Positions 8,980-17,631 of a stretch of DNA of 64,000 nucleotides are shown one piece after another (positions within the stretch are counted from its first letter, which is position 1; each line of letters begins with the position of its first letter). The notes below the pieces were generated by a model, which was not told the DNA's origin, ran no database searches, and was given only the letters and a program-made list of their open reading frames with translations. This DNA is from Spongiivirga citrea. GTDB taxonomy: Bacteria > Bacteroidota > Bacteroidia > Flavobacteriales > Flavobacteriaceae. A program made the translations under genes and the position numbers. The stretch is from contig NZ_JAABOQ010000006.1 of NCBI RefSeq assembly GCF_010671565.1, positions 186,001 to 250,000 of the forward strand, read 5' to 3'.

Positions 8980-9692
8980 GAAGTTTTTAATTGCAGATTT
9001 GTATTTGAAATTTCGTCAGTCAATACATTTTTATATTGAATGGCGATATCATTATTATTTTTTCTGATTTGCGTAATGCTAACTGTGCGAACAAAAACAC
9101 GATTCATCAACACATCAGTAGTTGGATCTCCTGTTCCAGCAGTTTGATGAAAATTGAAAATTGTATCGTCGCTAAAATCTCCTTTCATTTTAAAATCCTC
9201 AAACCAATCTTTGCGCAGCGCTTTCATTTCATCAGTATACAAAGTAGATGATGACCAAATATGAGCAGTTAGAGGTAAATCGCGCTGATGCTTTTCCTTT
9301 CCATCCCAAATAATTTCAATAAGTTTTAAGGACTCATTCCAATCGACTAAAATCATGGTAAAAGGCTCAATATTATCGAAATCGTAGCTATCACAAAATA
9401 ATCTGATGTCGGAAGCTGCAAGAAATTCTTTAACAACTAATCCTCTACTCTTACGATACGGTAATTTGCGCTGATGAAGTTCAAAGGCACCATTTAACAA
9501 ACACACAACGCGCTGCTGCTCGCTTGCACCAATCCAAGTACCACCTGCAAGTTCATCTTTCGGGTAGACCATCTTAATTCCTAAGTCATTATAAATTTTA
9601 GGTGAGATGGTTTTTCTAGCCGGAGCCTCGTCTCTATTGGAAGTAAGCGCGAATTGATTATCACCCTTATATAAAAATGTAACTGTACACAT
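8958..9692 (-). CDS. NRDE/TANGO2 family protein
   Basis: The protein belongs to the NRDE (TANGO2, Ser/Thr-rich T10) family. The start chosen is the ATG at 9692-9690, giving 244 residues that begin MCTVTFLYKG and bring the family-defining SNRDE motif to residues 18-22. A longer frame from 9749 is open, but it adds a stretch not expected in the family and would bury the conserved Met-Cys start. The invariant Cys2 after the initiator resembles an N-terminal nucleophile arrangement. TANGO2 relatives have been linked to heme or lipid handling in eukaryotes; the bacterial role is unknown. It is translationally coupled to the NlpC/P60-like gene behind it. Confidence 0.88.
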   Translation of the reverse strand: MCTVTFLYKGDNQFALTSNRDEAPARKTISPKIYNDLGIKMVYPKDELAGGTWIGASEQQRVVCLLNGAFELHQRKLPYRKSRGLVVKEFLAASDIRLFCDSYDFDNIEPFTMILVDWNESLKLIEIIWDGKEKHQRDLPLTAHIWSSSTLYTDEMKALRKDWFEDFKMKGDFSDDTIFNFHQTAGTGDPTTDVLMNRVFVRTVSITQIRKNNNDIAIQYKNVLTDEISNTNLQLKTSWSITER

Positions 9693-9777
9693 GTAGGTTT
9701 GGTCAGAAATCTGTTGGCAACTTACAAAAAATATAAGAAACCCTTTCACACAATGGATTTTAATGTGCCTTTTTTGG

Positions 9778-9785
9778 TACTTTTG
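9778..9785 (+). promoter_or_regulatory. -7 box for pruA
   Basis: TACTTTTG matches TAnnTTTG and lies 30 nt before the preferred pruA ATG at 9816. No TTG is seen at the expected distance upstream. The box lies within the longer open frame that starts at 9699, which supports the 9816 start. Confidence 0.45.
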
Positions 9786-9815
9786 AAGCTCTTAAACACA
9801 AAAACAAAAAAATCC

Positions 9816-11441
9816 ATGTCAAAAGGCTTTTTTCAAGTACCGACAGCAATTAACGAGCCCGTAAAATCATATGCTCCCGGCACGCCCGAACGCGAAGCAG
9901 TAGCAGCTCAATACAAAGAATATTTTAATGGCAATGTTGATGTACCCATGTACATTAATGGTGAAGAAGTTCGTAGTAATAATACACGTAACATGACTCC
10001 GCCACATGATCACCAACATGTAGTAGGCACGTATCATTTAGCTGATAAAAGTCATGTCGAAAAGGCAATAAGTACAGCCTTAGAAGCCAGAAAAAAATGG
10101 TCACAAATGAAATGGGAGCAACGTGCCGCTATTTTCTTGAAAGCAGCCGACCTTATTGCCGGACCTTATCGAGCAAAAATCAATGCTTCGACAATGATTG
10201 CTCAATCAAAAACAGTTCACCAAGCTGAAATTGATGCAGCATGTGAGTTAATTGACTTCCTTCGATTTAATGTGGAGTATATGTCACAAATATATGCGGA
10301 GCAGCCAGATAGCAATGAAGGTTTATGGAATCGAGTGGAATATCGCCCTCTTGAAGGATTTACCTATGCCGTTACCCCATTTAATTTTACAGCGATTGCA
10401 GGAAACTTAACAAGCTGCATGGCAATGATGGGTAATGTTGTTGTTTGGAAACCAAGTGATAGTCAAGTATTCTCAGCGCAAGTAATTGTTGATATATTTA
10501 AAGAAGCTGGAGTTCCTGACGGGGTAATTAATGTTGTCTATGGTGATCCTGTTATGATTACGAATACGGTACTTGATAGCCCAGATTTTGCTGGATTACA
10601 CTTTACAGGATCGACTTTTGTTTTTAAAGAGCTTTGGAAACAAATCGGTCAGAATATTCATAATTACAAGACATATCCTAAGATTGTTGGTGAAACTGGT
10701 GGTAAAGATTTTATCCTTGCACATCCAACAGCAAATACAAAACAAGTTGCAACAGCAATCACTAGAGGAGCATTCGAATTTCAAGGACAAAAATGTAGTG
10801 CTGCCTCTCGTGTGTACTTGCCAAAGTCAACAGCTAATGAGATTTTAAATTTCGTAAAAGCGGATATTGAAAGTATCAAAATGGGAAGCCCTGAAGATAT
10901 GAGTAATTTCATGACTGCAGTAATTCACGAAGGCTCATTTGATAAACTTGCAAAATATATCGATGCTGCTAAGAACGACAGCGATGCTGAAGTTTTTGCA
11001 GGAGGTGGATATGACAAGAGCAAAGGCTACTTTATCGAGCCTACAGTAATTGTTGCAAAAACACCAAAATACACTACCATGGAAACTGAACTATTCGGAC
11101 CTGTAGTGACAGTATATGTTTATGATGATAAAGATTGGAGCGCAACATTGAAGTTAGTTGATGAAACATCAGAATACGCTTTAACAGGTGCTGTTTTAGC
11201 AGCCGACCGTTATGCGATTGAAGAAGCGACAACAGCTTTACAAAATGCTGCAGGTAACTTCTATATCAATGATAAGCCAACAGGTGCAGTTGTAGGTCAA
11301 CAGCCATTTGGCGGTGCACGTGCATCGGGAACTAATGATAAAGCCGGATCTGCTCAAAACCTACTCCGTTGGGTTTCGCCAAGATTAATTAAGGAAACAT
11401 TTGTAACTCCTACAGACTATCGCTATCCATTCTTGGGATAA
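9816..11441 (+). CDS. pruA: L-glutamate gamma-semialdehyde dehydrogenase (1-pyrroline-5-carboxylate dehydrogenase)
   Basis: The enzyme catalyses the second step of proline catabolism, oxidising glutamate semialdehyde to glutamate with NAD+. The 541-residue protein shows the aldehyde dehydrogenase signature GETGGKDF and the catalytic cysteine C327 in FQGQKCSAASR. The C-terminal PFGGARASGTNDKAG segment is characteristic of the group-1 P5C dehydrogenases shared by Bacteroidota and eukaryotes. The start was set at the ATG at 9816 (MSKGFFQVP) because the longer frame from 9699 passes through a -7 box and the tail of a divergent gene. No proline dehydrogenase gene is adjacent. A strong terminator follows. 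Confidence 0.95.
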   Translation: MSKGFFQVPTAINEPVKSYAPGTPEREAVAAQYKEYFNGNVDVPMYINGEEVRSNNTRNMTPPHDHQHVVGTYHLADKSHVEKAISTALEARKKWSQMKWEQRAAIFLKAADLIAGPYRAKINASTMIAQSKTVHQAEIDAACELIDFLRFNVEYMSQIYAEQPDSNEGLWNRVEYRPLEGFTYAVTPFNFTAIAGNLTSCMAMMGNVVVWKPSDSQVFSAQVIVDIFKEAGVPDGVINVVYGDPVMITNTVLDSPDFAGLHFTGSTFVFKELWKQIGQNIHNYKTYPKIVGETGGKDFILAHPTANTKQVATAITRGAFEFQGQKCSAASRVYLPKSTANEILNFVKADIESIKMGSPEDMSNFMTAVIHEGSFDKLAKYIDAAKNDSDAEVFAGGGYDKSKGYFIEPTVIVAKTPKYTTMETELFGPVVTVYVYDDKDWSATLKLVDETSEYALTGAVLAADRYAIEEATTALQNAAGNFYINDKPTGAVVGQQPFGGARASGTNDKAGSAQNLLRWVSPRLIKETFVTPTDYRYPFLG

Positions 11442-11464
11442 GCTGGTTTTATAAATAATTTTCT

Positions 11465-11507
11465 GGGTTGAGTCTTTCTTAGTACATTGAAAGCTCAACC
11501 CTTTTTT
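11465..11507 (+). terminator. Terminator of pruA
   Basis: Arms 11465-11472 (gggttgag) and 11494-11501 (ctcaaccc) pair perfectly, and an inner pair ctttc/gaaag (11474-11478 with 11489-11493) extends the stem across one bulged base. A run of six T (11502-11507) follows. The next gene starts just beyond, at 11514. Confidence 0.85.
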
Positions 11508-11513
11508 AATACC

Positions 11514-12344
11514 ATGCAATTCGAAACTTATCCGTTATCTACTCCTTTAAGTTCATATATAGAATCGGTGTTTTATTTCAAGGGTTTTATGCCCGATCAT
11601 TCTATTGAGCGCGTTGTTCCAACTGGCCATCTTTTTATCATTTTCGAATTAGATGGAATAGAACGAAATACCTTTGACAATAAAACCTTATCTCCCAACG
11701 GAAAATTCAGTAATGCGTGGATATCTGGGATGCACAAAAACTTTATCTCTATATCGGCACATGAAAATTCGGAAATGCTAGTAGTTCAATTTAAACCCTA
11801 CGGAGCCCATCCTTTCATAAATATATCGGTTGATCAACTAAATAATAAAGTTGTAGATGCAGATACACTTTTAGGTATGGAAATAGTGGATTTAAGAAAT
11901 GATATAATGAGCATTGACGATGTCAACCTAAAGTTTTCAAGTATACAAAACTGGTTATTATCTAAATACGACCAAAGCAAAACACCTCAACAAGAGCTTG
12001 TTAAAATTATAAATGATCTAAATGGACACCCAGTTACTAACCACAAAGATGTAATAAAGAACTACTCAAGAACTCAAAAACATTTAATTCAGCAGTTTAA
12101 AAAGTATGTCGGTCTAACCCCTAAGGTTTATCACAGAATAGTAAGATTCAATAACATTTTAAATCAAATCCGAAATAAAGAAAAATTAGATTGGGCTAAA
12201 GTGGCTTACGACACTGGTTATGCAGATCAAGCACATTTTATAAAAGAGTTTAAAGAATTCTCAGGCTTCAATCCAAAAGAATTCATTTCATTTGACCACA
12301 ATCAAAGAGAACCAAACTTTTTCCCTATCGACCAGAAAGGTTAA
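11514..12344 (+). CDS. AraC family transcriptional regulator with DUF6597-type sensor domain
   Basis: The 276-residue protein has an N-terminal domain of the DUF6597 type (the PTGHLFIIFELDG segment, about residues 36-48, is typical) and a C-terminal AraC helix-turn-helix pair. The second helix-turn-helix reads WAKVAYDTGYADQAHFIKEF, followed by GFNPKEF. It is predicted to bind DNA in the cytoplasm in response to an unknown ligand. The start was taken as the ATG at 11514; an upstream TTG at 11487 lies inside the pruA terminator and is unlikely. The gene stands alone before the secreted SRPBCC protein, whose promoter region it may control. Confidence 0.88.
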   Translation: MQFETYPLSTPLSSYIESVFYFKGFMPDHSIERVVPTGHLFIIFELDGIERNTFDNKTLSPNGKFSNAWISGMHKNFISISAHENSEMLVVQFKPYGAHPFINISVDQLNNKVVDADTLLGMEIVDLRNDIMSIDDVNLKFSSIQNWLLSKYDQSKTPQQELVKIINDLNGHPVTNHKDVIKNYSRTQKHLIQQFKKYVGLTPKVYHRIVRFNNILNQIRNKEKLDWAKVAYDTGYADQAHFIKEFKEFSGFNPKEFISFDHNQREPNFFPIDQKG

Positions 12345-12399
12345 TTTTTTACAATACTCAAGATGTTCGATATTGTACTTTTACTTCAAATAAAAAGTA

Positions 12400-12981
12400 A
12401 TGAAGTACAAAATTCTCTTAATTATTGCGATTTTCTGTTCCGGCCTAACAATTTCTCAAAGTAATTTATCAGATAAGAAACGCGTAGAATCAATAATAGA
12501 TTCGACGAATACAAACAATGTAGTTTTAATTCAAAAATTCAAGGTAGGAGCATCAATAGACGAGATATGGAAAGTATTCACTACTAAAAATGGTTGGGAG
12601 TCTGTTTTCGTCCCACTAGCCGAAGTTGATTTCAAAATAGGTGGAACTATCAAATCAAGTTATAATAAAAATGCACGAATAGGCGATAGTACTACCATAG
12701 TTAATAACATTATCAATTTTGTGCCGAAAAAAGTGATCACGCTTCAGGCGGAACTGTCTCCTCATTTCCCTGAGTTTATGAAACAAGATGCTAAGGATTT
12801 TTACAATATCATTTACTTTAGTTCAATAGATAATGCAACAATTGAGGTTACCTCGTACGGAATTGGGTATAAAAACACAGCCAAATACAAGGCGTTACTT
12901 GACTTTTTCATCAAAGGCAACGAGTCTAGTTATCTTAACTTAATTAACTATTTAGAAACCGGAAAAAAAGTAAAGTTTTAA
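12400..12981 (+). CDS. Secreted SRPBCC (AHSA1/START-like) domain protein
   Basis: A 193-residue protein with an N-terminal signal peptide (about residues 1-19, ending TISQ) and a START-like SRPBCC domain. The AHSA1-type pattern IDEIWKVFTTKNGWESVF lies near residues 55-72, followed by KIGGTIKSS. These domains form a hydrophobic cavity for small ligands; most bacterial AHSA1 proteins are cytoplasmic, so an exported copy is less usual. The stop is 3 bp before the next gene, so the two are probably cotranscribed. No catalytic residues can be inferred and the function is unknown. Confidence 0.75.
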   Translation: MKYKILLIIAIFCSGLTISQSNLSDKKRVESIIDSTNTNNVVLIQKFKVGASIDEIWKVFTTKNGWESVFVPLAEVDFKIGGTIKSSYNKNARIGDSTTIVNNIINFVPKKVITLQAELSPHFPEFMKQDAKDFYNIIYFSSIDNATIEVTSYGIGYKNTAKYKALLDFFIKGNESSYLNLINYLETGKKVKF

Positions 12982-12984
12982 AAT

Positions 12985-13527
12985 ATGGACAAGGCACTAC
13001 AAACCATGATTAATAATATGCTGGAAAAAACTGGTAAGTCATTAGAAGAATGGAAAAAACTACTTAAGACCAAAGCATTCGAAAAACATGGTCAGGCTGT
13101 AAAGTTTTTAAAAGAAGAACACGGAGTGACTCATGGCTTTGCTAACACAATTGTAAGCCTATCAAAGGAGAATAACGATTCATCCGATGATCTTGTTGCT
13201 AACCAATATCAGGGAAAAGAATCATTAAAATCAATCTATGACCAACTTCTTTCTGTAGTTCGCTCATTCGGAAATGATGTAACCATAACTCCCAAAAAGA
13301 CAAGTGTAAGCATCATTAGAAAACGCCAATTCGCGCTTATAAAACCCGCTACTAAAACCAGAATCGATCTGGGACTTAAATTAAAAGACAAGCCGATTAC
13401 AGATCGTTTAGGAAATTCTGGACCTTTCGGAACCATGTGCACGCATCGGGTTCAACTAACTTCGAAAAATGAGATTGATCAAGAATTAACTAGCTGGCTA
13501 AAAGAAGCTTACGAGCAATCCGTATAA
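12985..13527 (+). CDS. DUF4287 and DUF5655 domain protein
   Basis: The 180-residue protein has two parts. The first 62 residues match the DUF4287 helical domain (the TGKSLEEWKKLLK and LKEEHGVTHGFANTIV patterns). The last 110 residues match DUF5655 (an IYDQLLSVVRSFGNDVTITPK start, then FALIKPATKTRIDLGL). Such two-domain proteins are common in soil and marine bacteria and have no established role; DUF5655 has been noted beside restriction-like proteins, but nothing of that kind is present here. It lies 3 bp after the secreted SRPBCC gene and 37 bp before the PAQR gene. Confidence 0.82.
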   Translation: MDKALQTMINNMLEKTGKSLEEWKKLLKTKAFEKHGQAVKFLKEEHGVTHGFANTIVSLSKENNDSSDDLVANQYQGKESLKSIYDQLLSVVRSFGNDVTITPKKTSVSIIRKRQFALIKPATKTRIDLGLKLKDKPITDRLGNSGPFGTMCTHRVQLTSKNEIDQELTSWLKEAYEQSV

Positions 13528-13551
13528 GTTACATATCATCAACCATTGATG

Positions 13552-13559
13552 TATCTTTG
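13552..13559 (+). promoter_or_regulatory. -7 box immediately before the PAQR gene
   Basis: TATCTTTG is a perfect TAnnTTTG match, ending only 5 nt before the ATG at 13565. If it is used, transcription would begin at or next to the start codon, giving a leaderless mRNA. No TTG is seen at 19-21 nt upstream. Confidence 0.45.
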
Positions 13560-13564
13560 CCTTC

Positions 13565-14185
13565 ATGTATAGCAAAACAGAGGAACGTTGGAATGCAGGA
13601 TCGCATGCCCTAGGCGCAGTTTTAGGTGTAATTGGTCTATTTCTCTTACTTATCGACGATACTCATAAAACTACTTATAGCACACTTAGCATTCTAGCGT
13701 ATTCATTTTCGCTTATACTTTTGTTTACGGCGTCCACCATGTATCACAGCATACAGGGCATTAAAAGAAAATCGAACTTAAGAAAGCTCGATCATATCAG
13801 TATTTATTTTCTTATTGCTGGTACCTATACGCCTGTTTGTCTTATAAGTTTAATCGATAACAAAGGCTGGCTACTATTTTATATTGTTTGGGGAATAACG
13901 GCATTTGGCACTGTTCTAAAAATCTTTTTTACAGGGAAATTTGAAGCAATCTCTTTAGTCTTATATGCAGTAATGGGATGGCTCATCGTTTTAGATTGGG
14001 ATGCCATGAGCACAATTCATTCGAATACTGGAAATGGTCTTTTAATGCTCGGAGGTGCGTTCTACACTATCGGAATCATCTTTTATGCTGTTAAAAAAAT
14101 ACCCTACAATCATATTATCTGGCATTTTTTCGTCCTTGGCGGAGCGATAAGTCATTTTTGGTTTATTTGGAAGCACGTCATTTAA
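13565..14185 (+). CDS. Hemolysin III / PAQR family membrane protein
   Basis: The 206-residue protein is a bacterial member of the PAQR (hemolysin III, YqfA/TrhA) family with seven predicted membrane helices. It starts MYSKTEERWNAGSHALGA, the usual family beginning. Candidate metal-site residues are visible: the H in TMYHS near residue 60 and the histidines in the last helix (HIIWHFFVLGGAISHF). Bacterial members have been linked to membrane fluidity and energetics rather than true haemolysis. It has its own -7 box and no convincing operon partner. Confidence 0.9.
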   Translation: MYSKTEERWNAGSHALGAVLGVIGLFLLLIDDTHKTTYSTLSILAYSFSLILLFTASTMYHSIQGIKRKSNLRKLDHISIYFLIAGTYTPVCLISLIDNKGWLLFYIVWGITAFGTVLKIFFTGKFEAISLVLYAVMGWLIVLDWDAMSTIHSNTGNGLLMLGGAFYTIGIIFYAVKKIPYNHIIWHFFVLGGAISHFWFIWKHVI

Positions 14186-14266
14186 AAACTAAAGTTGTTA
14201 AATTATCCATTCTACTGTAAGGTTTAGTTATTTTGCATGACCTAATTACTCTTTTCTTTAAACCCA

Positions 14267-17200
14267 ATGCATTTAATGATTAATTTCCTAAAAAGGATTT
14301 TCCTTATTATAATTTTACTACCTACACTTACCTTCTCCCAAGAAACCACAGGAACACTGCAAGGGGCCGTTAAAGATTCAAACAATAACCCGATCCCATT
14401 TGTAAATATCGTTGTAATTGATGTCGAAACTAATTTTAAATACGGCACGACAACGCAAGAAACCGGGTTTTATATTTTAAACAATCTACCACCATCCAAC
14501 AGTTATCAAATACAAGTAAGCTCACTTGGTTTTAGCGCAAAACAGTTGGACGCAGTGGTTATTAATTTAGGAACCGTCACCTATAAAGACTTTGTTTTAA
14601 CTGAAGAAAATGTTGCCTTAGATGAAGTTGTCCTGAACGCCAATAATACCAATAGCATTCTAAAAAAGGGAAACGAAGTATTGCTTAGCAATAAGAAAAT
14701 AACCGAGACTCCGACCATCTCACGTGGCATTCAAGATTTAACGAAAAATTTACCTGAAGCCAATCTAAACTCCTTTGCCGGGGCCAGTAACCGTTTCAAT
14801 AATTTGAACATTGATGGTATAGCAAACAACGATATCATCGGATTTCAAGAACCCGCCAGTGGTGCTTCTGGATCTCAGGCAAACGGCACTCCGGGTAGCT
14901 TATCAAAATCACAGCCAATAGGTTTTGGTGCGATTAAGGAACTATCAGTCAAAATTGCACCTTTTGATGTAAGTATCGGAAATTTTAGCGGTGCTAACAT
15001 CAATGTTGTTACTAAAAACGGCACCAATAATTTTAAAGGAGAAGTGTATGCCTTTGGGAATAATCAGAATTTAATCGGAAGTTTTTCTGATGGAATCGAG
15101 CAAGAAGTGCGAAGCTTTTATGACACCCAATTTGGCGGATCGATTGGCGGTGCTTTAAAGAAGGATAAGCTTTTCTATTTCATCAATTTTGAACAAGCAC
15201 TTTCAAAAATCCCGGTGCTGAATGCTCCAGGAAGCGATTCATCTAATATATCGTTAGATGTAGTAGAATCGATTGCAGATCATCTTATAAAGAATTACAA
15301 CTACAACCCTGGCACCTTTACCAATGCCGATATTGAAACAGCTAGCACCAAACTTTTTGCTCGTTTGGACTATAATATTTCTGATAAACATAAACTAACG
15401 CTGCGTAACAACTACGTCAAGAGTTTTACCGATAATTTAGAATGGAATGCGTCCTTTTTTAATTTCGGAAATCAAGGATACCGTCACAGCAGTACAGCCA
15501 ATAGTCTCGCCGTCGAGTTAAAATCTAATCTTACTGATAACACCTCCAATGTACTATCAATAGGATATAATACCGTAAAGGAAAATCGGGATTTCGATGG
15601 TCGTGTTTTTCCTCATATTCAAATAGCCGTCAACGCTTCCGATCGCATTTTTGCAGGAACCTATCGTGAAGCATCCGTTTATAGCACTGATTTTTCAACC
15701 GTTCAGCTCACAAACAAATTCACATATATAAAAAACAACCATAGTTTTAAATTTGGCGGATTTGCGCAATTTAATGATGTTGATTATGGGTTTTTATCCG
15801 CTTGGAACGGCCGATGGGAATACCGGTCGGTGGAAGATTTTTTAAATGATAATCCCCGCCGTGTTCGTGGTGTTTACAATGTAAATAATAACGACTTCGA
15901 TTTTGTAAGTAATACGCCCTCAGCATCTTTTAAAGTATTTGAAGGCGCCTTGTACGCACAAGATAATTATCGTGCTTCAGATAGACTCTCTCTATCGTTT
16001 GGTTTACGATTAGATGCACAACTATTGCCCGAAGATTTACCCATTAGCCAAGAGGTCTTAAACACACCAGAATTTAGTCGTTTTGACAATAAACTATCAA
16101 AAGCCCCACAGATTAATCCACGTTTTGGTTTCACTTATTTCATGGATAATGATAGAAGGTATAAATTGAGAGGTGGTACAGGATTATTCTCCGGAAGACT
16201 CCCCTATTTATGGTTTGCCTATGTTGAATATATTTCTGGAACCAATTATTTTAACATCGACTTGCGACCAGAAAATGGACTAGCACTTACCCAAAATTTA
16301 GATGATCTTGTATCACAACAGCCCGGACTTACGGAAATCAATTTATTAGATACCGATTTTAAATTACCTAGAGAATGGAAATCGAATATTGCAATAGATC
16401 TTTCTTTAAAAAACGATTGGAAATTGAGCCTAGAAGCGACCTACACCGACGTTGTAAATGGCATTTTCTTTCAATCTATAAACCGTCGCAATGAGATTGG
16501 TAATTTTACTGGAGCGGATAATCGACCTTACTTTCTTCAAACCGGAAGCGATATTAAGATCAATCCTAATTTTACAAATGTCTTTTTGCTAACCAATACC
16601 GATCAAGGATATCGGTATAACATTACCGCCTCAATCAGTAAAAAACTGAAAAACTATGATGGCTATTTGGGGTATACTTATGGAAAAAGTAAAGACATTT
16701 CAAGTACAGTAAGAAGTAGTCCCGCAGCAAATTTTGAATGGAATCAAGCGGTTTTTGGCAACAATCCTGACTTATCATTTTCTAATTTCGATTTAAGACA
16801 TAAGATCGTCTCGTCTCATTCATTTTACTATGATTTTAAGGATGTAAATAGTTTGTTAGTCTCATTTTTATACGGAGGCCGCTCTGGTAGTCCGTTTTCA
16901 TATGTATATCAAGGAGACCCAAACAGAGACGGTTCTTCTCGAAATGATGTAATATTTGTGCCTAGCAATCAAAATGAGATTAATCTAGTCGATATAACAG
17001 ATAATACGGGTGCTGTAATTACCTCAGCACAACAACAATGGGAAAGCTTAAACGCATTTATTGAAAATGACGATTATTTGTCAGAGCGCCGCGGTCAATT
17101 TGCAGAGCGTAATGGCGCTCGAACACCTTGGAATCATGAATTAGACATGAAATTATCTTATAACCGAAAACTTAAAAACGGAAAAGGAATTACGGTTTCT

Positions 17201-17422
17201 TTAGACATGTTGAATGTTTTGAACTTCGTAAACCGAGATTGGGGCCGATTAGTTTTCGTTCCAAATGTGGTGAATTCGAGTTTTAGCTTGTTACGTTTTG
17301 TTGATATTCAAAATGGTGCATCCCGCTATACTTTTAATATTCCTGAAGGCATCACACCTTGGGTAACTGATGCTCAAAACTCGAGATGGAAAGCGCAGTT
17401 GGGGGTAAAGTTTAGTTTTTAG
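14267..17422 (+). CDS. TonB-dependent receptor, Oar-like, with carboxypeptidase regulatory-like N-domain
   Basis: An outer-membrane beta-barrel importer of 1051 residues. It has a signal peptide (about residues 4-25, ending FSQE), a carboxypeptidase-regulatory-like beta domain (about 28-115, with GFYILNNLPP), a plug domain (about 130-260) and a long barrel ending in AQLGVKFSF. It resembles the Oar-like TonB-dependent receptors of Bacteroidota. No susD-type lipoprotein gene is adjacent, so it is not a SusCD nutrient pair; the substrate is unknown. A second ATG at 14276 gives an equally good signal peptide. A cloverleaf-like element that includes a terminator follows. Confidence 0.9.
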   Translation: MHLMINFLKRIFLIIILLPTLTFSQETTGTLQGAVKDSNNNPIPFVNIVVIDVETNFKYGTTTQETGFYILNNLPPSNSYQIQVSSLGFSAKQLDAVVINLGTVTYKDFVLTEENVALDEVVLNANNTNSILKKGNEVLLSNKKITETPTISRGIQDLTKNLPEANLNSFAGASNRFNNLNIDGIANNDIIGFQEPASGASGSQANGTPGSLSKSQPIGFGAIKELSVKIAPFDVSIGNFSGANINVVTKNGTNNFKGEVYAFGNNQNLIGSFSDGIEQEVRSFYDTQFGGSIGGALKKDKLFYFINFEQALSKIPVLNAPGSDSSNISLDVVESIADHLIKNYNYNPGTFTNADIETASTKLFARLDYNISDKHKLTLRNNYVKSFTDNLEWNASFFNFGNQGYRHSSTANSLAVELKSNLTDNTSNVLSIGYNTVKENRDFDGRVFPHIQIAVNASDRIFAGTYREASVYSTDFSTVQLTNKFTYIKNNHSFKFGGFAQFNDVDYGFLSAWNGRWEYRSVEDFLNDNPRRVRGVYNVNNNDFDFVSNTPSASFKVFEGALYAQDNYRASDRLSLSFGLRLDAQLLPEDLPISQEVLNTPEFSRFDNKLSKAPQINPRFGFTYFMDNDRRYKLRGGTGLFSGRLPYLWFAYVEYISGTNYFNIDLRPENGLALTQNLDDLVSQQPGLTEINLLDTDFKLPREWKSNIAIDLSLKNDWKLSLEATYTDVVNGIFFQSINRRNEIGNFTGADNRPYFLQTGSDIKINPNFTNVFLLTNTDQGYRYNITASISKKLKNYDGYLGYTYGKSKDISSTVRSSPAANFEWNQAVFGNNPDLSFSNFDLRHKIVSSHSFYYDFKDVNSLLVSFLYGGRSGSPFSYVYQGDPNRDGSSRNDVIFVPSNQNEINLVDITDNTGAVITSAQQQWESLNAFIENDDYLSERRGQFAERNGARTPWNHELDMKLSYNRKLKNGKGITVSLDMLNVLNFVNRDWGRLVFVPNVVNSSFSLLRFVDIQNGASRYTFNIPEGITPWVTDAQNSRWKAQLGVKFSF

Positions 17423-17432
17423 GTTTTTAATC

Positions 17433-17588
17433 TTTTGAATAGGATCTCGATACATTTTTAGATTTCTCCCGAATTCTCGGGATCAATCTAAAAACACTCG
17501 ATCTGACATCTTGCTTGAACAATGTCGGATCGAGTGTTTTTTCTGAGATACGAAAGAAAAAATGTATCGAGATTCTTTCTATTCAAAA
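17433..17588. repeat. Structured intergenic element (nested inverted repeats)
   Basis: Outer arms pair perfectly in two blocks: 17433-17442 with 17579-17588 (10 bp) and 17444-17459 with 17558-17573 (16 bp). Inside are two hairpins. The first pairs 17457-17464 with 17485-17492, and its tip pairs 17467-17472 with 17477-17482. The second pairs 17494-17509 with 17522-17537 (16 bp, one wobble) and is followed by six T. The whole could fold as a three-way junction. It lies between convergent genes; the second hairpin would terminate the TonB-dependent receptor transcript. Confidence 0.75.
17494..17542 (+). terminator. Terminator after the TonB-dependent receptor
   Basis: A 16-bp stem with a 12-nt loop is followed by a run of six T (17537-17542). 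It is the second internal hairpin of the structured element. Confidence 0.7.
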
Positions 17589-17631
17589 TTGGGTTTTCCA
17601 AGTACTGCTTACTGCTACTGAATACTGCTAA

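Noticed and set aside
9699-9815. N-terminal extension of pruA
   Set aside because: The extension lies across a -7 box and overlaps the start region of the divergent NRDE gene; the ATG at 9816 fits the family.
14267-17422. SusC-like nutrient receptor of a polysaccharide utilisation locus
   Set aside because: No SusD partner, glycosidase or sulfatase gene is nearby; the sequence is closer to Oar-like receptors.
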